Positions 54,512 through 63,967 of a DNA stretch of 64,000 nt are shown in pieces. The DNA comes from Sphingomonas sp. HITSZ_GF (GTDB taxonomy: Bacteria; Pseudomonadota; Alphaproteobacteria; Sphingomonadales; Sphingomonadaceae), in NCBI RefSeq assembly GCF_029543155.1, contig NZ_JARQXA010000003.1, positions 372,001 through 436,000 of the forward strand, read 5' to 3'. The notes under the pieces are model-generated. The model ran no database searches, was not told the DNA's origin, and saw nothing but the letters and a program-made list of their open reading frames with translations. Within the stretch, counting starts at the first letter, position 1. Every line of letters starts with the position of its first letter. A program made the position numbers and the translations under genes.

Positions 54512-55290
54512 CGCGCAGCCTCCGCCGCCAGTTCGCCCGCGCGGCGGACCGCGGCGCCGACCCCGGCAAGGGCAAGCGCATCGATCCCCCCGGCATTCAT
54601 CGCAGCCAGTGCTGCGGCAGTGGTGCCGCCCGGGCTGGTCACTTCGGCGCGAAGCCCCGCAAGATCGGTCCCCGGCCCGGCGAGCGCTCCGGCACCCGCC
54701 AGCGTGGCCCGGGCGAGTTCATAGGCCACCGGCGCAGGCAGGCCCTGCGCCGCGCCCGCCGCGGCAAGCGCCTCGGCAAAGCGGAAGAAATAGGCGGGGC
54801 CGCTGCCCGATATCGCGGTCACTGCGTCGAGCTGATCCTCCGCATCGAGCCACAGGAATGCGCCGGTCTCGCCAAACAACCGGCCCAGCGCCTCTGCAAC
54901 GCCCGGATCGAGCGCAGCTTCTGCCACGGCTGCGGTCATGCCCTTGCCCACGGCGACGGGCGTATTGGGCATGGCGCGCACCAGCGCCGGCGCCGCCCCG
55001 AGCAGCGTCCGCAGCGTCGCCAGCGTGATTCCGGCAGCGATCGAGACGACGACATGCCCTTCGCCCAGATGGGCCCGGAGCGCAGGCGCGACATCCGGGA
55101 AGAGTTGCGGCTTCACCGCAAGCAGCACGATCGCGCGCGGCGGGATCGCATCCAGCCCGCCCAGCGCCTCGACACCCTCGGGCAACGTAGCAGCAGGATC
55201 ATAGGCGAGCACGCGATGCGTGGCACGCCAGGCGCGGGCAAAGGCGCCGCCCATGCGGCCGCAGCCGATGATGAGGATGGGAGTGGTCAT
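54508..55290 (-). CDS. proC: Pyrroline-5-carboxylate reductase
   Basis: 260 residues. NAD(P)-binding IGCGRMGGAFARAW, LAVKPQLFPDVAPAL, ALVRAMPNTPVAVGKG and the C-terminal signature ATLAGAGALAG...LRAEVTSPGGTTAAAL are those of ProC, the last step of proline synthesis. The frame above ATG 55290 is a shadow. Confidence 0.95.
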   Translation of the reverse strand: MTTPILIIGCGRMGGAFARAWRATHRVLAYDPAATLPEGVEALGGLDAIPPRAIVLLAVKPQLFPDVAPALRAHLGEGHVVVSIAAGITLATLRTLLGAAPALVRAMPNTPVAVGKGMTAAVAEAALDPGVAEALGRLFGETGAFLWLDAEDQLDAVTAISGSGPAYFFRFAEALAAAGAAQGLPAPVAYELARATLAGAGALAGPGTDLAGLRAEVTSPGGTTAAALAAMNAGGIDALALAGVGAAVRRAGELAAEAAR

Positions 55291-55375
55291 GTCTGCGGTC
55301 ACTAGTGGAACATCGAGCCGGTGAAACGTCCAATTTCCGGGGAAAGCACGGGTACAATCCGATGCGGACCGGCCC

Positions 55376-57124
55376 CTACCCCCCGACGCTTCCGAGACTG
55401 CCGTGCACCGCACGCCCCTGGAAGAGCGTGAGCAGCACCTTGGTGGCATGGATCTGACGCGCGGGGATCTTGAACAGATCCTGGTCGAGCACGATCAGAT
55501 CGGCGCTCTTGCCCGGCGCGATCGAACCGGTCTGCTTGTCGAGATGGTTCACATAGGCGACGTTGAGCGTGTAGGCCCGCAGTGCCTGCGCCAGCGTGAC
55601 CGCTTCGTTCGCCTCCAGCGGCGGCAGATTGCCCTCCGGCGCGACCCGGGTGAGCGCGACTTCGATGCCTTCAAGCGGATTGGCCGAGGCTACCGACCAG
55701 TCGGCGCCGTACGCCAGCCGTCCGCCGGCCCGCAGCACGCTGCCGGCCGGATAGATATAGGTCGAGCGCACCGGGCCGATCTGCACCTTGGTGAGGTCCA
55801 TATAGGGCTCGTTGCAGGCCCAGAGCGGCTGGAAGATCGCCGTGACATCGAGCTTGGCGAAGCGCGGCTGGTCGGCCGGATCGATCACGTTCATGTGCGA
55901 GATCATCGGCCGCGTATCGGTCTTGCCGTCCTTGGCGCGCGCAGCAGCCACCGCGTCGAGCGCCTCGCGCACCGCCGCATCGCCGATCGTGTGGAAATGC
56001 GACTGCATGCCGCGTCCGTCGAGCGAGGTGACCGCCTCCGCCAGCGTGGCAGCAGCAATCTGTGGGGCTCCCTTCACAGTGCTGCCCTCGTAAGGGGCAA
56101 GCATCGCAGCAGTCTGTTGAGGAATGACGCCGTCGATGAAGAACTTCACGCCGTTGGCAGTGAGCCCGATTTCCTTCGCGCGGGCCGAAAGCTTCAGGAT
56201 GTCGGCCATCTGCTCGATGCCGCGCTCGTTGTTCCAGCGCAGGTCCATCGCGGTATGCATGGTCAGCTCGCCGCGATCGCTGACGGCCTTGTACGCTTCG
56301 ATCGCCCGGCTGGTGCCGCCCTTGTCCCACTCGACCGCGGCATCGTGCCACGAAGTGATGCCCATCGAGTTGAAGAAGCGCACGGTATAACTGATTGCCC
56401 CCTGCAGATCCTGGTCGGTGGGCGGCGGGACCAGCTTGTCGACCAGTGCCATCGCCGATTCCTCGAGCCCGCCGACCGGCTCGCCGGTCTTGGGATCGCG
56501 GTCGATCGTCCCGTTCTTCGGATCCGGCGTGTCCTTGGTGATCCCGGCGAGCTCAAGCGCCTTGGAATTGACCCAGAGCGTGTGGCCGTCGGACTCGAAG
56601 ATCAGCGCGCGATCCTTCGAGATGTCGTCGAGCAGCTGCTTGTTGGGGATGCCGTTGGGCGGGAACAGCGTCTGGTTGAAGCCCGAGCCGAAGATCGTGC
56701 CGGTGCCCGGCGCCTTGGCCACGCACGCGGCGATGATCCGGCGATAATCGTCGAGCGTCTTGCCGGCATGGAGCGAGCAGCGGGCATGGCTCATCCCGCC
56801 GAAGATCGGATGCGCATGCGCATCGCCGAAGGCGGGCATCAGGAAACGCCCGTGCAGGTCGACGACCCGGGTCTTGGCGCCCTTGCGCTTCGCGATTTTG
56901 GCGACGCTGCCGACGGCGAGGATACGGCCGTCCTTGATCGCCACCGCCTCGGCCCAGGGCGCGCCCTCCTCCACCGTATAGACCCTGCCATTGGTGAGGA
57001 TCAGGTCCGCCGCTTCCGGCGCCGGCAAGGGCGGCGCGCTGTTGGCGGTGGCGGCGAGGAGCAACCCGGCGGTCGCAAGACGGAGAGACCGGAGACGAAG
57101 TGCGAACCGGGGGGCCATGGGCAT
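55376..57124 (-). CDS. Exported amidohydrolase of the YtcJ-like (Amidohydro_3) family
   Basis: 582 residues with signal peptide (LRLATAGLLLAATANSAP). Metal-site motifs: FGDAHAHPIFGG near the N-terminus, SWHDAAVEWDKG, MQSHFHTIGDAAVREALDAV and YGADWSVASANPLEG; ends with SIAPGKSADLIVLDQD. It hydrolyses an amide, imide or carbamate-like bond in the periplasm; the substrate is unknown. It lies 63 nt downstream of a siderophore-type receptor and probably shares its transcript. The exact start is uncertain among several ATGs (57142, 57124, 57118); 57124 has AGGA just before. Confidence 0.85.
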   Translation of the reverse strand: MPMAPRFALRLRSLRLATAGLLLAATANSAPPLPAPEAADLILTNGRVYTVEEGAPWAEAVAIKDGRILAVGSVAKIAKRKGAKTRVVDLHGRFLMPAFGDAHAHPIFGGMSHARCSLHAGKTLDDYRRIIAACVAKAPGTGTIFGSGFNQTLFPPNGIPNKQLLDDISKDRALIFESDGHTLWVNSKALELAGITKDTPDPKNGTIDRDPKTGEPVGGLEESAMALVDKLVPPPTDQDLQGAISYTVRFFNSMGITSWHDAAVEWDKGGTSRAIEAYKAVSDRGELTMHTAMDLRWNNERGIEQMADILKLSARAKEIGLTANGVKFFIDGVIPQQTAAMLAPYEGSTVKGAPQIAAATLAEAVTSLDGRGMQSHFHTIGDAAVREALDAVAAARAKDGKTDTRPMISHMNVIDPADQPRFAKLDVTAIFQPLWACNEPYMDLTKVQIGPVRSTYIYPAGSVLRAGGRLAYGADWSVASANPLEGIEVALTRVAPEGNLPPLEANEAVTLAQALRAYTLNVAYVNHLDKQTGSIAPGKSADLIVLDQDLFKIPARQIHATKVLLTLFQGRAVHGSLGSVGG

Positions 57125-57150
57125 ATTATCCTGTAAAAGCATTGCAACAG

Positions 57151-57177
57151 GGGGCCGGAGAACGCGCCTCCGGCCCC
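57151..57177 (-). terminator. Strong hairpin between receptor and amidohydrolase genes
   Basis: 10-bp perfect stem (GGGGCCGGAG / CTCCGGCCCC) with a 7-nt loop, 10 nt after the receptor stop. No U-tract follows, so it may act as an attenuator or RNA-stabilising hairpin rather than a full terminator. Confidence 0.45.
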
Positions 57178-57187
57178 GATAGGCAGG

Positions 57188-59287
57188 TCAGAAGCGGAAA
57201 CGGGCGGAAGCCAGGATCGTGCGATCCTTGCCCAGGTAGCAATAGCCTTCCTGCGCCGCGAGGCTGTACCCGCAATTGGTATAGACCTTGGTGTCGAAGA
57301 TGTTGCTGGCGTTCACCGACAGGTTCCAGCCCTTGTAATCGAACTCGAACATCGCATCGACCAACGTGGTCGGATCGACATAGTAGATCTGGTTGGTGTC
57401 GACCTTGTCGCCCTGGTAGCGCACGCCGATGCCGGCCTTGCCCTGCAGCGCATTGCCGATCGTGAACTTCTTGCTGGCCCAGGCCGAGGCCTGGTGCTCG
57501 GGCAGATTGCCCACGCGGTTGCCGACGATCGAAGCCACCGGGTTCTCGAGGAACTTGACCCGGGTGTAGCTATAGGCCGCGGTCAGATCGAGGCCGCCCG
57601 GCAGGTGGAACGAGCCTTCGAGCTCGATGCCCTTCGACCCGACCTTGCTGTTCTGCAGGAAGTTCTGGATGTTGGTGGGGTCCTGGATCAGGTAGTTGCT
57701 CTCCTGGATGTCGAACACCGACGCAGTGAGCAGCGCACCCTTGACCGGCGCGAACTTCACGCCCGCTTCGTACTGGCGGCCCGCGCGCGGCACGAAGGCG
57801 ACGCCCGCAAAGCTGGTGCCGAACACCGCCAGGAACGATTCCGAATAGTTGAAATAGGGCGAGACACCCTTGGCCACGTCACCGATGATGCCGGCGCGGA
57901 AGGTCCAGGCGTTGTTGTCCGGCTGCTGCACGCCGTCGACGTTCGACTTCACGCTGTCATGGCGCAGGCCGAACACCAGCGAGACCGTGTCCCAGGCGCG
58001 GATCTGGTCCTGGGCATAGAAGCCGAGCTGCGAGTTCTTGGTGACCTTGTTCGGGCCCCAGGGCGCAGTGGTGAAGGGCTGGCCATAGACCGGCGCATAG
58101 ACGTTGATGCTCGGCGCCAGGCCGAAGCCTTCGCTCTTGTCTTCCTTGAACCAGGTATAGTCGGCGCCGAACAGCACCTGATGCTCGAACGGGCCGGTGC
58201 TGAAGCTCAGGACCAGGTTATTGTCGGTGCTGAAGCCGTTGTACTGCGCACGATTGAAATACCAGTAGCGATAGGGCGAGGTACGCGCCGCATCGGTGTA
58301 GAAATAATCCGCATAGACTTCCTGGTAGTCGACCTTGGTGTCGAAATAGCGGTTGCGGCTGTTGAACGACACGTTGTCGCCGAAGCGCTGGGTGAACAGC
58401 GCCGTGCCCGAATAGGTATCGGTGCGCGTGTGGTTGAAGTCCGGCTCGCCGAGATAGAAATCGAACGGGATCGCCACGGTCGAGTTCGGCGCGTCGATGG
58501 TCTTCGACGTCGGCAGGTAGGTCTGGCTGCCGAGGCGATCCTTCTGGTAGAGACCGATCAGCGTGATCTCGGTGTTCGGGCCCGGCTTGAAGGTGACCGC
58601 CGGCATGATCAGCAGGCGATCATCTGCCTGCGAGGGCTGCTGGAGATGGCCATCGCGGGCGAGGCCGACCAGGCGCGCCGAAATGCCGTCGGTCAGGCCG
58701 CCGGTCACGTCGAAGCGGAATTCCTTGCGGGCATCGGTGCCGACAGTGACGCCCACTTCACCGGCGAACTCCTCCTGCGGGCGCTTGGTGATCGCGTTGA
58801 GAATGCCGCCCGGGCCGCCGCCGCCGTAGAGCGTCGAGGACGGTCCGCGCAGCACTTCGGCGCGCTCGACCGTGTAGATCTCCATGCGCCCGCCATAGAT
58901 GAAGCTCGGCATGCGGTTGAGGCCGTCGAGATATTGCGAGATGTCGAAGCCGCGCGCCGACAGGAAGTCGCCGCGGGTGTCGACACCGTTGAGCTCGGGC
59001 GTGACGCCGGCGCTGTAGCGGAACACGTCCTGGAAGTTGACCGCGGCGCGGTCCTGGAATTCCTCCGCGGTGATCACGCTCACCGACTGCGGCAGCTGTG
59101 TCAGCGGGGTATCGGTCTTGGTGCCCGAAAGCGCGCTGCCGGTGACGACGATCGTCTCGTCCTGCGCCGGCGCCGGATCGGTGCTCTCCTGCGCCATCGC
59201 CGCGCCCGACCAGCCGATCACCGCGCATGCCGAAAGCAGCGCCAGCCGCGCCTGTCCGAACAATTTCCCTGAAGTCTGATGTGTCAT
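57188..59287 (-). CDS. TonB-dependent siderophore receptor (FhuE/FpvA-like)
   Basis: 699 residues. Signal peptide (ARLALLSACAVIGWSGAAMAQ), TonB box region ETIVVTGSALSG, and the plug with TPLTQLPQSVSVITAEEFQDRAAVNFQDVFRYSAGV and VERAEVLRGPSSTLYGGGGPGGILNAITKRP, the typical siderophore-receptor plug. Barrel ends in ILASARFRF. The ATG at 59287 has AAGGG upstream. No STN domain, so it is not a signalling receptor. A perfect TTACCCGT inverted repeat lies 142 nt upstream, suggesting control by the LAL regulator next door; partnership with a hydrolase may mean a non-siderophore ligand. Confidence 0.92.
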   Translation of the reverse strand: MTHQTSGKLFGQARLALLSACAVIGWSGAAMAQESTDPAPAQDETIVVTGSALSGTKTDTPLTQLPQSVSVITAEEFQDRAAVNFQDVFRYSAGVTPELNGVDTRGDFLSARGFDISQYLDGLNRMPSFIYGGRMEIYTVERAEVLRGPSSTLYGGGGPGGILNAITKRPQEEFAGEVGVTVGTDARKEFRFDVTGGLTDGISARLVGLARDGHLQQPSQADDRLLIMPAVTFKPGPNTEITLIGLYQKDRLGSQTYLPTSKTIDAPNSTVAIPFDFYLGEPDFNHTRTDTYSGTALFTQRFGDNVSFNSRNRYFDTKVDYQEVYADYFYTDAARTSPYRYWYFNRAQYNGFSTDNNLVLSFSTGPFEHQVLFGADYTWFKEDKSEGFGLAPSINVYAPVYGQPFTTAPWGPNKVTKNSQLGFYAQDQIRAWDTVSLVFGLRHDSVKSNVDGVQQPDNNAWTFRAGIIGDVAKGVSPYFNYSESFLAVFGTSFAGVAFVPRAGRQYEAGVKFAPVKGALLTASVFDIQESNYLIQDPTNIQNFLQNSKVGSKGIELEGSFHLPGGLDLTAAYSYTRVKFLENPVASIVGNRVGNLPEHQASAWASKKFTIGNALQGKAGIGVRYQGDKVDTNQIYYVDPTTLVDAMFEFDYKGWNLSVNASNIFDTKVYTNCGYSLAAQEGYCYLGKDRTILASARFRF

Positions 59288-59428
59288 GGCCGCCCACCCT
59301 TTTGCTATTGTTGCGCCGGCCCTGTGGTGTCGCCTCCCTTGACGACGGCCGGCTGATTTCAGCGGGGACATTGAACAGGCAGCGTCGCGAAACCGTCACG
59401 CGCTTTTCAGGGTAAGTCGGAGTGCAAG

Positions 59429-59449
59429 ACGGGTAAGCTATTTACCCGT
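59429..59449. promoter_or_regulatory. Perfect inverted repeat of the TTACCCGT box
   Basis: ACGGGTAA at 59429-59436 and TTACCCGT at 59442-59449, 5-nt spacer; an extra AGGGTAA half-site lies at 59409-59415. It lies between the LAL regulator's stop and the receptor start, so it is upstream of the receptor. The same box occurs twice at 62241-62269. Confidence 0.7.
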
Positions 59450-59466
59450 TTTGGGGGAACGGTTGC

Positions 59467-62178
59467 TCAGAAAGCGGCGGAGCGCGTCTCACCGCCGTCG
59501 ATCAGCCCGCGCTCATGCGACACCCGCACCGCATCGCGGCGCTTGTTGACGCCGATCTTTCGGAACACCGCCTTCAGCCGATACTTCACTGTATCGGGCG
59601 ACATGCCGATCAGGCGGGCGATCTCCTTGTTGGAGTAACCCTGGCTCAGGTGCCGCAGGATCGCGGCCTCGGCATCGTTGAGCGCATCGGGCGCCGGCGC
59701 CGGCGCGCGGAAGCTGCCCAGCGCGCGCGACAGGTTCTTGAGGAACTGCGCACGGAACCGGTCGGGCGAAGCCGAAAGCGCCTCCTCCAGCGCCGGCTGG
59801 ACGAAGGCGTGGGCATTGAGGAACGGGCGGACGATCCCTTGGAACATCGCCGTGCCCACCGCCTCGTCGAAACAGGCCTGGGCCTTCCCGGCCTCACCGA
59901 TCGCGCGATAGCCATGTGCCTTCAGCAGGTTGAGATCGATCAGCAGCCGACCCGCGCCGTGCTGCCGCGCCCAGCGCGCCATGGCAGCGAGCTCGTCGAG
60001 CGCGGTGTGGTGCGCGCCGGAGAGCAGCGCCAGCCGCACGCGGCACAGCGCCGCGGCAACAGCGACCGGCCGGTACGCCGGCGATTCCTCCGCCATCGCG
60101 TCGGCCAGCGCATCGAGCCCGATCGTCTCCGCGAACGCACGCGCCTCGCCCAGCGACGCGGGATCGCGCAGCAACAGCTCCAGCTCGCAAAGATCAGCAA
60201 GCAGCTCGAGCTGGCGCAGCCGCCGCCGCTGGGCGACGTTGCGCGCCCGGGCGAGCAATGCGCGCGCCGCCTCGATCGCACCTTCGTCGGTCGCGCTGTG
60301 CGCCGCGGTGAAATAGGCGACGGCATAGACGTCCACCCAGCCGTCCGACTGCTCCATATGCGGCAGCGCCCATTCGAGCAGCGCATTGGCTTCGGCCGCG
60401 CGGTCCTGCTCATAGAGCAGCCCCGCCTCGAACGCGGCGCAATTGGCGGCCAGGTCCGAGCGCGCGCCGAAATGCGCCTCGATCTCGCCGCGGGCGACGC
60501 CGAGCACCGTCACCGCGTCCTTGAGCCGCCCCTGCGCCTCACGGATGCGCGCCTCGTGGAAACGGGTGAACAGCTCGCTGTAGAGCGATCCCATCGCCTG
60601 GTAATGGCCCCGCGCTGCCAGCGTCGGCTCCATCGCGCGCTCAAGCCAGCCACCTTCATAGTATTTGGCACCCAGGGACTCGCTGACATTGGCGAGGACG
60701 AGATGGTCGTCGGCCGGCAGCGTGCGCAGCAGCGCCTCGCGCGCGAGCAAATCCTCGAGTGCGAGCGGTTCGTTCTCATACTCGGCGAGGATGTCGCCGA
60801 CGACGCGGATCTCGGTCCACAGGTCGGGCGAGGTTTCCTCCTGCCCGGAACGCGCGACTTGGCGGTCATAAGCGAGGCGCGCGGCGTCCATACGGCCGCA
60901 TTTCATGTCGAGATAGAGCTTGGCGAGCACCAGCGCCGGGCTGGCATCGATCTCGGCGGCGCTGAGCCGGGCGAGACCGCGCTCGACAAGACCGAGCTGC
61001 CCCTGCGGGATCAGTCGCCAGCCGCCGGCATCCTCCAGCACCCCGGCAAGCAGCGCACTGTCCTCCGCTTCGATCGCATGGCTGATCGCCTCGGCAGTCT
61101 CGCCACGCGCATCGAACCACAAAGCGAGGCGCTGGTGGAGCATGCGGAACTGGCCGATATCGCGCCGGGCGAGCCGTTCGCGCAGATATTCGGCGAAGAG
61201 CTGGTGGTAGCGCCAGGCGTCGCGCGCCGGCGAGAGCGGGGTGAGCAGCACGCCCTGCTGTTCCAGCCGTTCGAGCAGCAGCCCGCCGTCCTGGCGATCG
61301 CAGATCAGGTTGAGCGCCTCGCCGGTCACCTGGTCGAGCAGCGCAGTGCGCAAAACCACTTCCTGCACGTCCTCGGGCAGCGACATCAGCACCTGTTCGG
61401 AGAGATAGCCGGCCAGTTCGGAGCCCGAGCCCCCCGCCCCCCCGACGAAGCTGCGGCGATCCACCCCGCGCTTCAGCGAGAAGAGGGTGAGCTGCAGAGC
61501 GATCGGCCAGCCCTCGGTTCGCTCGATCAGGCTGCGGACATCGTCTTCGCCGAGCGGCAGTCCGTCGGCGCGGGCGAGCATCTCCTCCGCCTCGGGGCTG
61601 GAGAATTTCAGGTCTTCGGCCGAAAGCTCGAGGAGTTGCCCCTCGGCGGCGAGCACCGCCTGGCCGAGCCGCGGATAGTCGCGCGACGCGATGATGAAGT
61701 GGCAGTTGCGCGGCGCCAGCCGGATCAGCGACTGGAGGAAATCGAGCACCTCCGGGCTTTCGGCACAGTGGAGATCGTCGAGGATCAGCACTGCCTGGCG
61801 CGGATCGCGGGCCAGCCGGTTGATGATTGCCGAAAGTGCGGCGCGCGCCGGCATGCTCGAGGAGATCGGCTCGCCTTCCTCCTCCCCTTCGCCGCTCAGC
61901 GCATAGGCGATATATTGAGCAAGACGCTTGGCATCGGCATCGTCGCGCTCAAGCGTGAGCCAGGCCACCAGCCGGTCGCCCCCTTCGAAGCGGCGGCGCC
62001 ACTGTGCGAGCAGGCTGGTCTTGCCATAGCCGGCAGGCGCGTGGATGAGCGTGAGCCGCTGCCCCAGCGCGCTGTCGAGCCGATCGAGCAGTGCATCGCG
62101 CCGTATCTGGTTGCCCATCCACAGCGGCGGCGCGACCTTGGTCGGGATCAGTTCGTCGATCGCTGCTGCTCCACTCAT
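59467..62178 (-). CDS. MalT-like LAL-family LuxR transcriptional regulator
   Basis: 903 residues, the size of MalT/LAL regulators. Walker A HAPAGYGKTSLLAQ (GYGKT 50-54), Walker B VLILDDLH, the winged-helix part EQQGVLLTPL...WRYHQLFAEYLRERL, a long TPR-like helical region (~400-800), and a C-terminal LuxR helix-turn-helix (LNDAEAAILRHLSQGYSNKEIARLIGMSPDTVKYRLKAVF). These proteins bind an inducer and ATP, oligomerise and activate at repeated boxes. TTACCCGT direct repeats precede it. No strong ribosome site before the ATG. Confidence 0.93.
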   Translation of the reverse strand: MSGAAAIDELIPTKVAPPLWMGNQIRRDALLDRLDSALGQRLTLIHAPAGYGKTSLLAQWRRRFEGGDRLVAWLTLERDDADAKRLAQYIAYALSGEGEEEGEPISSSMPARAALSAIINRLARDPRQAVLILDDLHCAESPEVLDFLQSLIRLAPRNCHFIIASRDYPRLGQAVLAAEGQLLELSAEDLKFSSPEAEEMLARADGLPLGEDDVRSLIERTEGWPIALQLTLFSLKRGVDRRSFVGGAGGSGSELAGYLSEQVLMSLPEDVQEVVLRTALLDQVTGEALNLICDRQDGGLLLERLEQQGVLLTPLSPARDAWRYHQLFAEYLRERLARRDIGQFRMLHQRLALWFDARGETAEAISHAIEAEDSALLAGVLEDAGGWRLIPQGQLGLVERGLARLSAAEIDASPALVLAKLYLDMKCGRMDAARLAYDRQVARSGQEETSPDLWTEIRVVGDILAEYENEPLALEDLLAREALLRTLPADDHLVLANVSESLGAKYYEGGWLERAMEPTLAARGHYQAMGSLYSELFTRFHEARIREAQGRLKDAVTVLGVARGEIEAHFGARSDLAANCAAFEAGLLYEQDRAAEANALLEWALPHMEQSDGWVDVYAVAYFTAAHSATDEGAIEAARALLARARNVAQRRRLRQLELLADLCELELLLRDPASLGEARAFAETIGLDALADAMAEESPAYRPVAVAAALCRVRLALLSGAHHTALDELAAMARWARQHGAGRLLIDLNLLKAHGYRAIGEAGKAQACFDEAVGTAMFQGIVRPFLNAHAFVQPALEEALSASPDRFRAQFLKNLSRALGSFRAPAPAPDALNDAEAAILRHLSQGYSNKEIARLIGMSPDTVKYRLKAVFRKIGVNKRRDAVRVSHERGLIDGGETRSAAF

Positions 62179-62240
62179 GAGTCGCGAGGCTAATGGCTAG
62201 ACCGCACACGGTACAAGAGCAGGGCGGAAACGGGAGTAAC

Positions 62241-62269
62241 TTACCCGTCCGAATGCCCCGTTTACCCGT
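62241..62269. promoter_or_regulatory. TTACCCGT direct repeats in the LAL/hydantoinase divergent region
   Basis: Two exact TTACCCGT copies at 62241-62248 and 62262-62269, start-to-start distance 21 bp (two helical turns). They lie 62-91 nt from the regulator start and about 97-125 nt from the hydantoinase start. Directly repeated boxes suit a MalT-like oligomeric regulator. Confidence 0.65.
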
Positions 62270-62365
62270 TCGTCGGGGTGCCGCACCCGTTTCCCGCGTT
62301 GCGCGGTCAAGCTTCAGCCCCTTAGCTCATGAGGCTTGAGGGGCGTGCCAAAGGATTGGGTTAGC

Positions 62366-63967
62366 GTGCGAATTGGGGTCGATGTCGGGGGAACGAATAC
62401 CGACGCCGTGCTGATGGACGGGGCTGAGGTGGTCGCATGGACCAAGCAGCCCACGACGGCGGATGTCGGATCGGGAGTCGCCGCCGCAATTCGTGCGGTG
62501 CTCGCCGATGCCCGCGTCGCGCCCGAGGCAGTCGCCTCGGTGATGATCGGCACGACGCATTTCACCAACGCGCTGGTCGAACGCAGCCGGCTCGACCGGG
62601 TGGGCATCCTCCGGCTCGCCAGCCCGTCGGGTGAGGCGCTGCCGCCGATGACCGGCTGGCCCGAGGCGCTGGCCGGCCAGATCGACGCGAAGACCTATCT
62701 CCTCCCCGGCGGCTTCGAGTTCGACGGGCGCGAGATCGCCCCGCTCGACAAGTCCGCAGTCCGCGCCGCCGCCCGCGAGCTGCGTGAGGCCGGAATCGGT
62801 TCGATCGCGATCAGCAGCGTGTTCGCACCGGTGAACCCCTCGATGGAGGAACGCGCCGCCGCGCTGGTCGCCGAGGAGCATCCGGACGCGCGCATCACCG
62901 TGTCGCACACACTCGGCCGCATCGGCTTCATCGAACGCGAAAATGCCGCTATCCTCAACGCCGCGCTGGGTAGCCTGGCAGGCCATGTCGTCGCGTCGTT
63001 CGAACGCGCGCTGACCGAGATCGGCGTCGATGCACCGCTCTATCTGTCGCAGAATGACGGCACCTTGATTTCGGCCGATCGCGCGCGCGCCTATCCGGTG
63101 CTGACGATCGGATCGGGGCCGACCAACTCGATGCGCGGCGCCGCCTTCCTCACCGGCGTGCGCGACGCGATCGTGCTCGATGTAGGCGGCACCACCACCG
63201 ATCTGGGCGTGCTCGCCAGCGGCTTCCCGCGCGAATCCTCCGTCGCAGTCGATATCGGCGGGGTGCGCATCAATTTCCGCATGCCGGACATCCTGGCGCT
63301 CGGGCTGGGCGGCGGCACCCGCATCCATCTCGATCCCGCGCGCTACGGCGCAGACGGGATCGGGGACGACGAGCTGCGCGTCGGCCCCGACTCGGTGGGC
63401 TTTCGCATCACCGAGCAGGCCCGGCTGTTCGGTGGCACCACGCTCACCGCCAGCGACGTCGCCGTCGCCACGGGCCGCGCGCGCTTCGGCGATCCTTCGA
63501 AGCTGCCGGCGCTCTCGGAGAGCGTCCGCGATGCCGTGTGGACACGGTTGCAGGCCATGCTCGAGGAAGCCGTCGACCGAATGAAGACCAGCCGCGGCGA
63601 CGTGGTGCTGCTCGCGGTGGGCGGTGGCAATTTCCTCGTGCCCGATACGCTGCGCGGTGCCGCCCGGGTTGTGCGCCCGGCGCATGCCGCGGTCGCCAAT
63701 GCCGTGGGCGCGGCGATCGCGCAGGTGGGTGCGCAGATCGAGCAGGTCGTGTCGTACGAGCGGGAGCCGCGCGATGCCGCGCTCGAGCGCCTCCGCGCCG
63801 AAGTGCGCGACCAGGCGATCGCCGCCGGCGGCGTGGCCGAGAGCGTCGAGATCGTGGAGATGGACGAAGTGTATCTGAGCTATCTGCCCGGCCGCGCCGC
63901 GCAGGTTCGTGTCCGCGCCGTCGCGGATCTTGCCGGCACCCCTGCCCTGGCCACCCATGCGCATTGA
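62366..63967 (+). CDS. Hydantoinase/oxoprolinase family protein, HyuA-like
   Basis: 533 residues. ASKHA-type nucleotide-binding start VRIGVDVGGTNTDAVLMDG, IGTTHFTNALVER, NAAILNAALGSLAGHVV, LTIGSGPTNSMRGAAFLTG and IVLDVGGTTTDLGVL are diagnostic of the HyuA domain; the length is that of stand-alone single-subunit members paired with DUF917 proteins. It probably opens a hydantoin-like or related ring with ATP. GTG at 62366 starts on the conserved motif with AAAGGA ahead; GTG 62345 and TTG 62336 are alternatives. Divergent from the LAL regulator. Confidence 0.9.
   Translation: MRIGVDVGGTNTDAVLMDGAEVVAWTKQPTTADVGSGVAAAIRAVLADARVAPEAVASVMIGTTHFTNALVERSRLDRVGILRLASPSGEALPPMTGWPEALAGQIDAKTYLLPGGFEFDGREIAPLDKSAVRAAARELREAGIGSIAISSVFAPVNPSMEERAAALVAEEHPDARITVSHTLGRIGFIERENAAILNAALGSLAGHVVASFERALTEIGVDAPLYLSQNDGTLISADRARAYPVLTIGSGPTNSMRGAAFLTGVRDAIVLDVGGTTTDLGVLASGFPRESSVAVDIGGVRINFRMPDILALGLGGGTRIHLDPARYGADGIGDDELRVGPDSVGFRITEQARLFGGTTLTASDVAVATGRARFGDPSKLPALSESVRDAVWTRLQAMLEEAVDRMKTSRGDVVLLAVGGGNFLVPDTLRGAARVVRPAHAAVANAVGAAIAQVGAQIEQVVSYEREPRDAALERLRAEVRDQAIAAGGVAESVEIVEMDEVYLSYLPGRAAQVRVRAVADLAGTPALATHAH

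Noticed and set aside
59515..62193. Long plus-strand open frame opposite the LAL regulator
   Set aside because: Arg/Gln/Glu/His-rich shadow of a gene with clear Walker and LuxR motifs.
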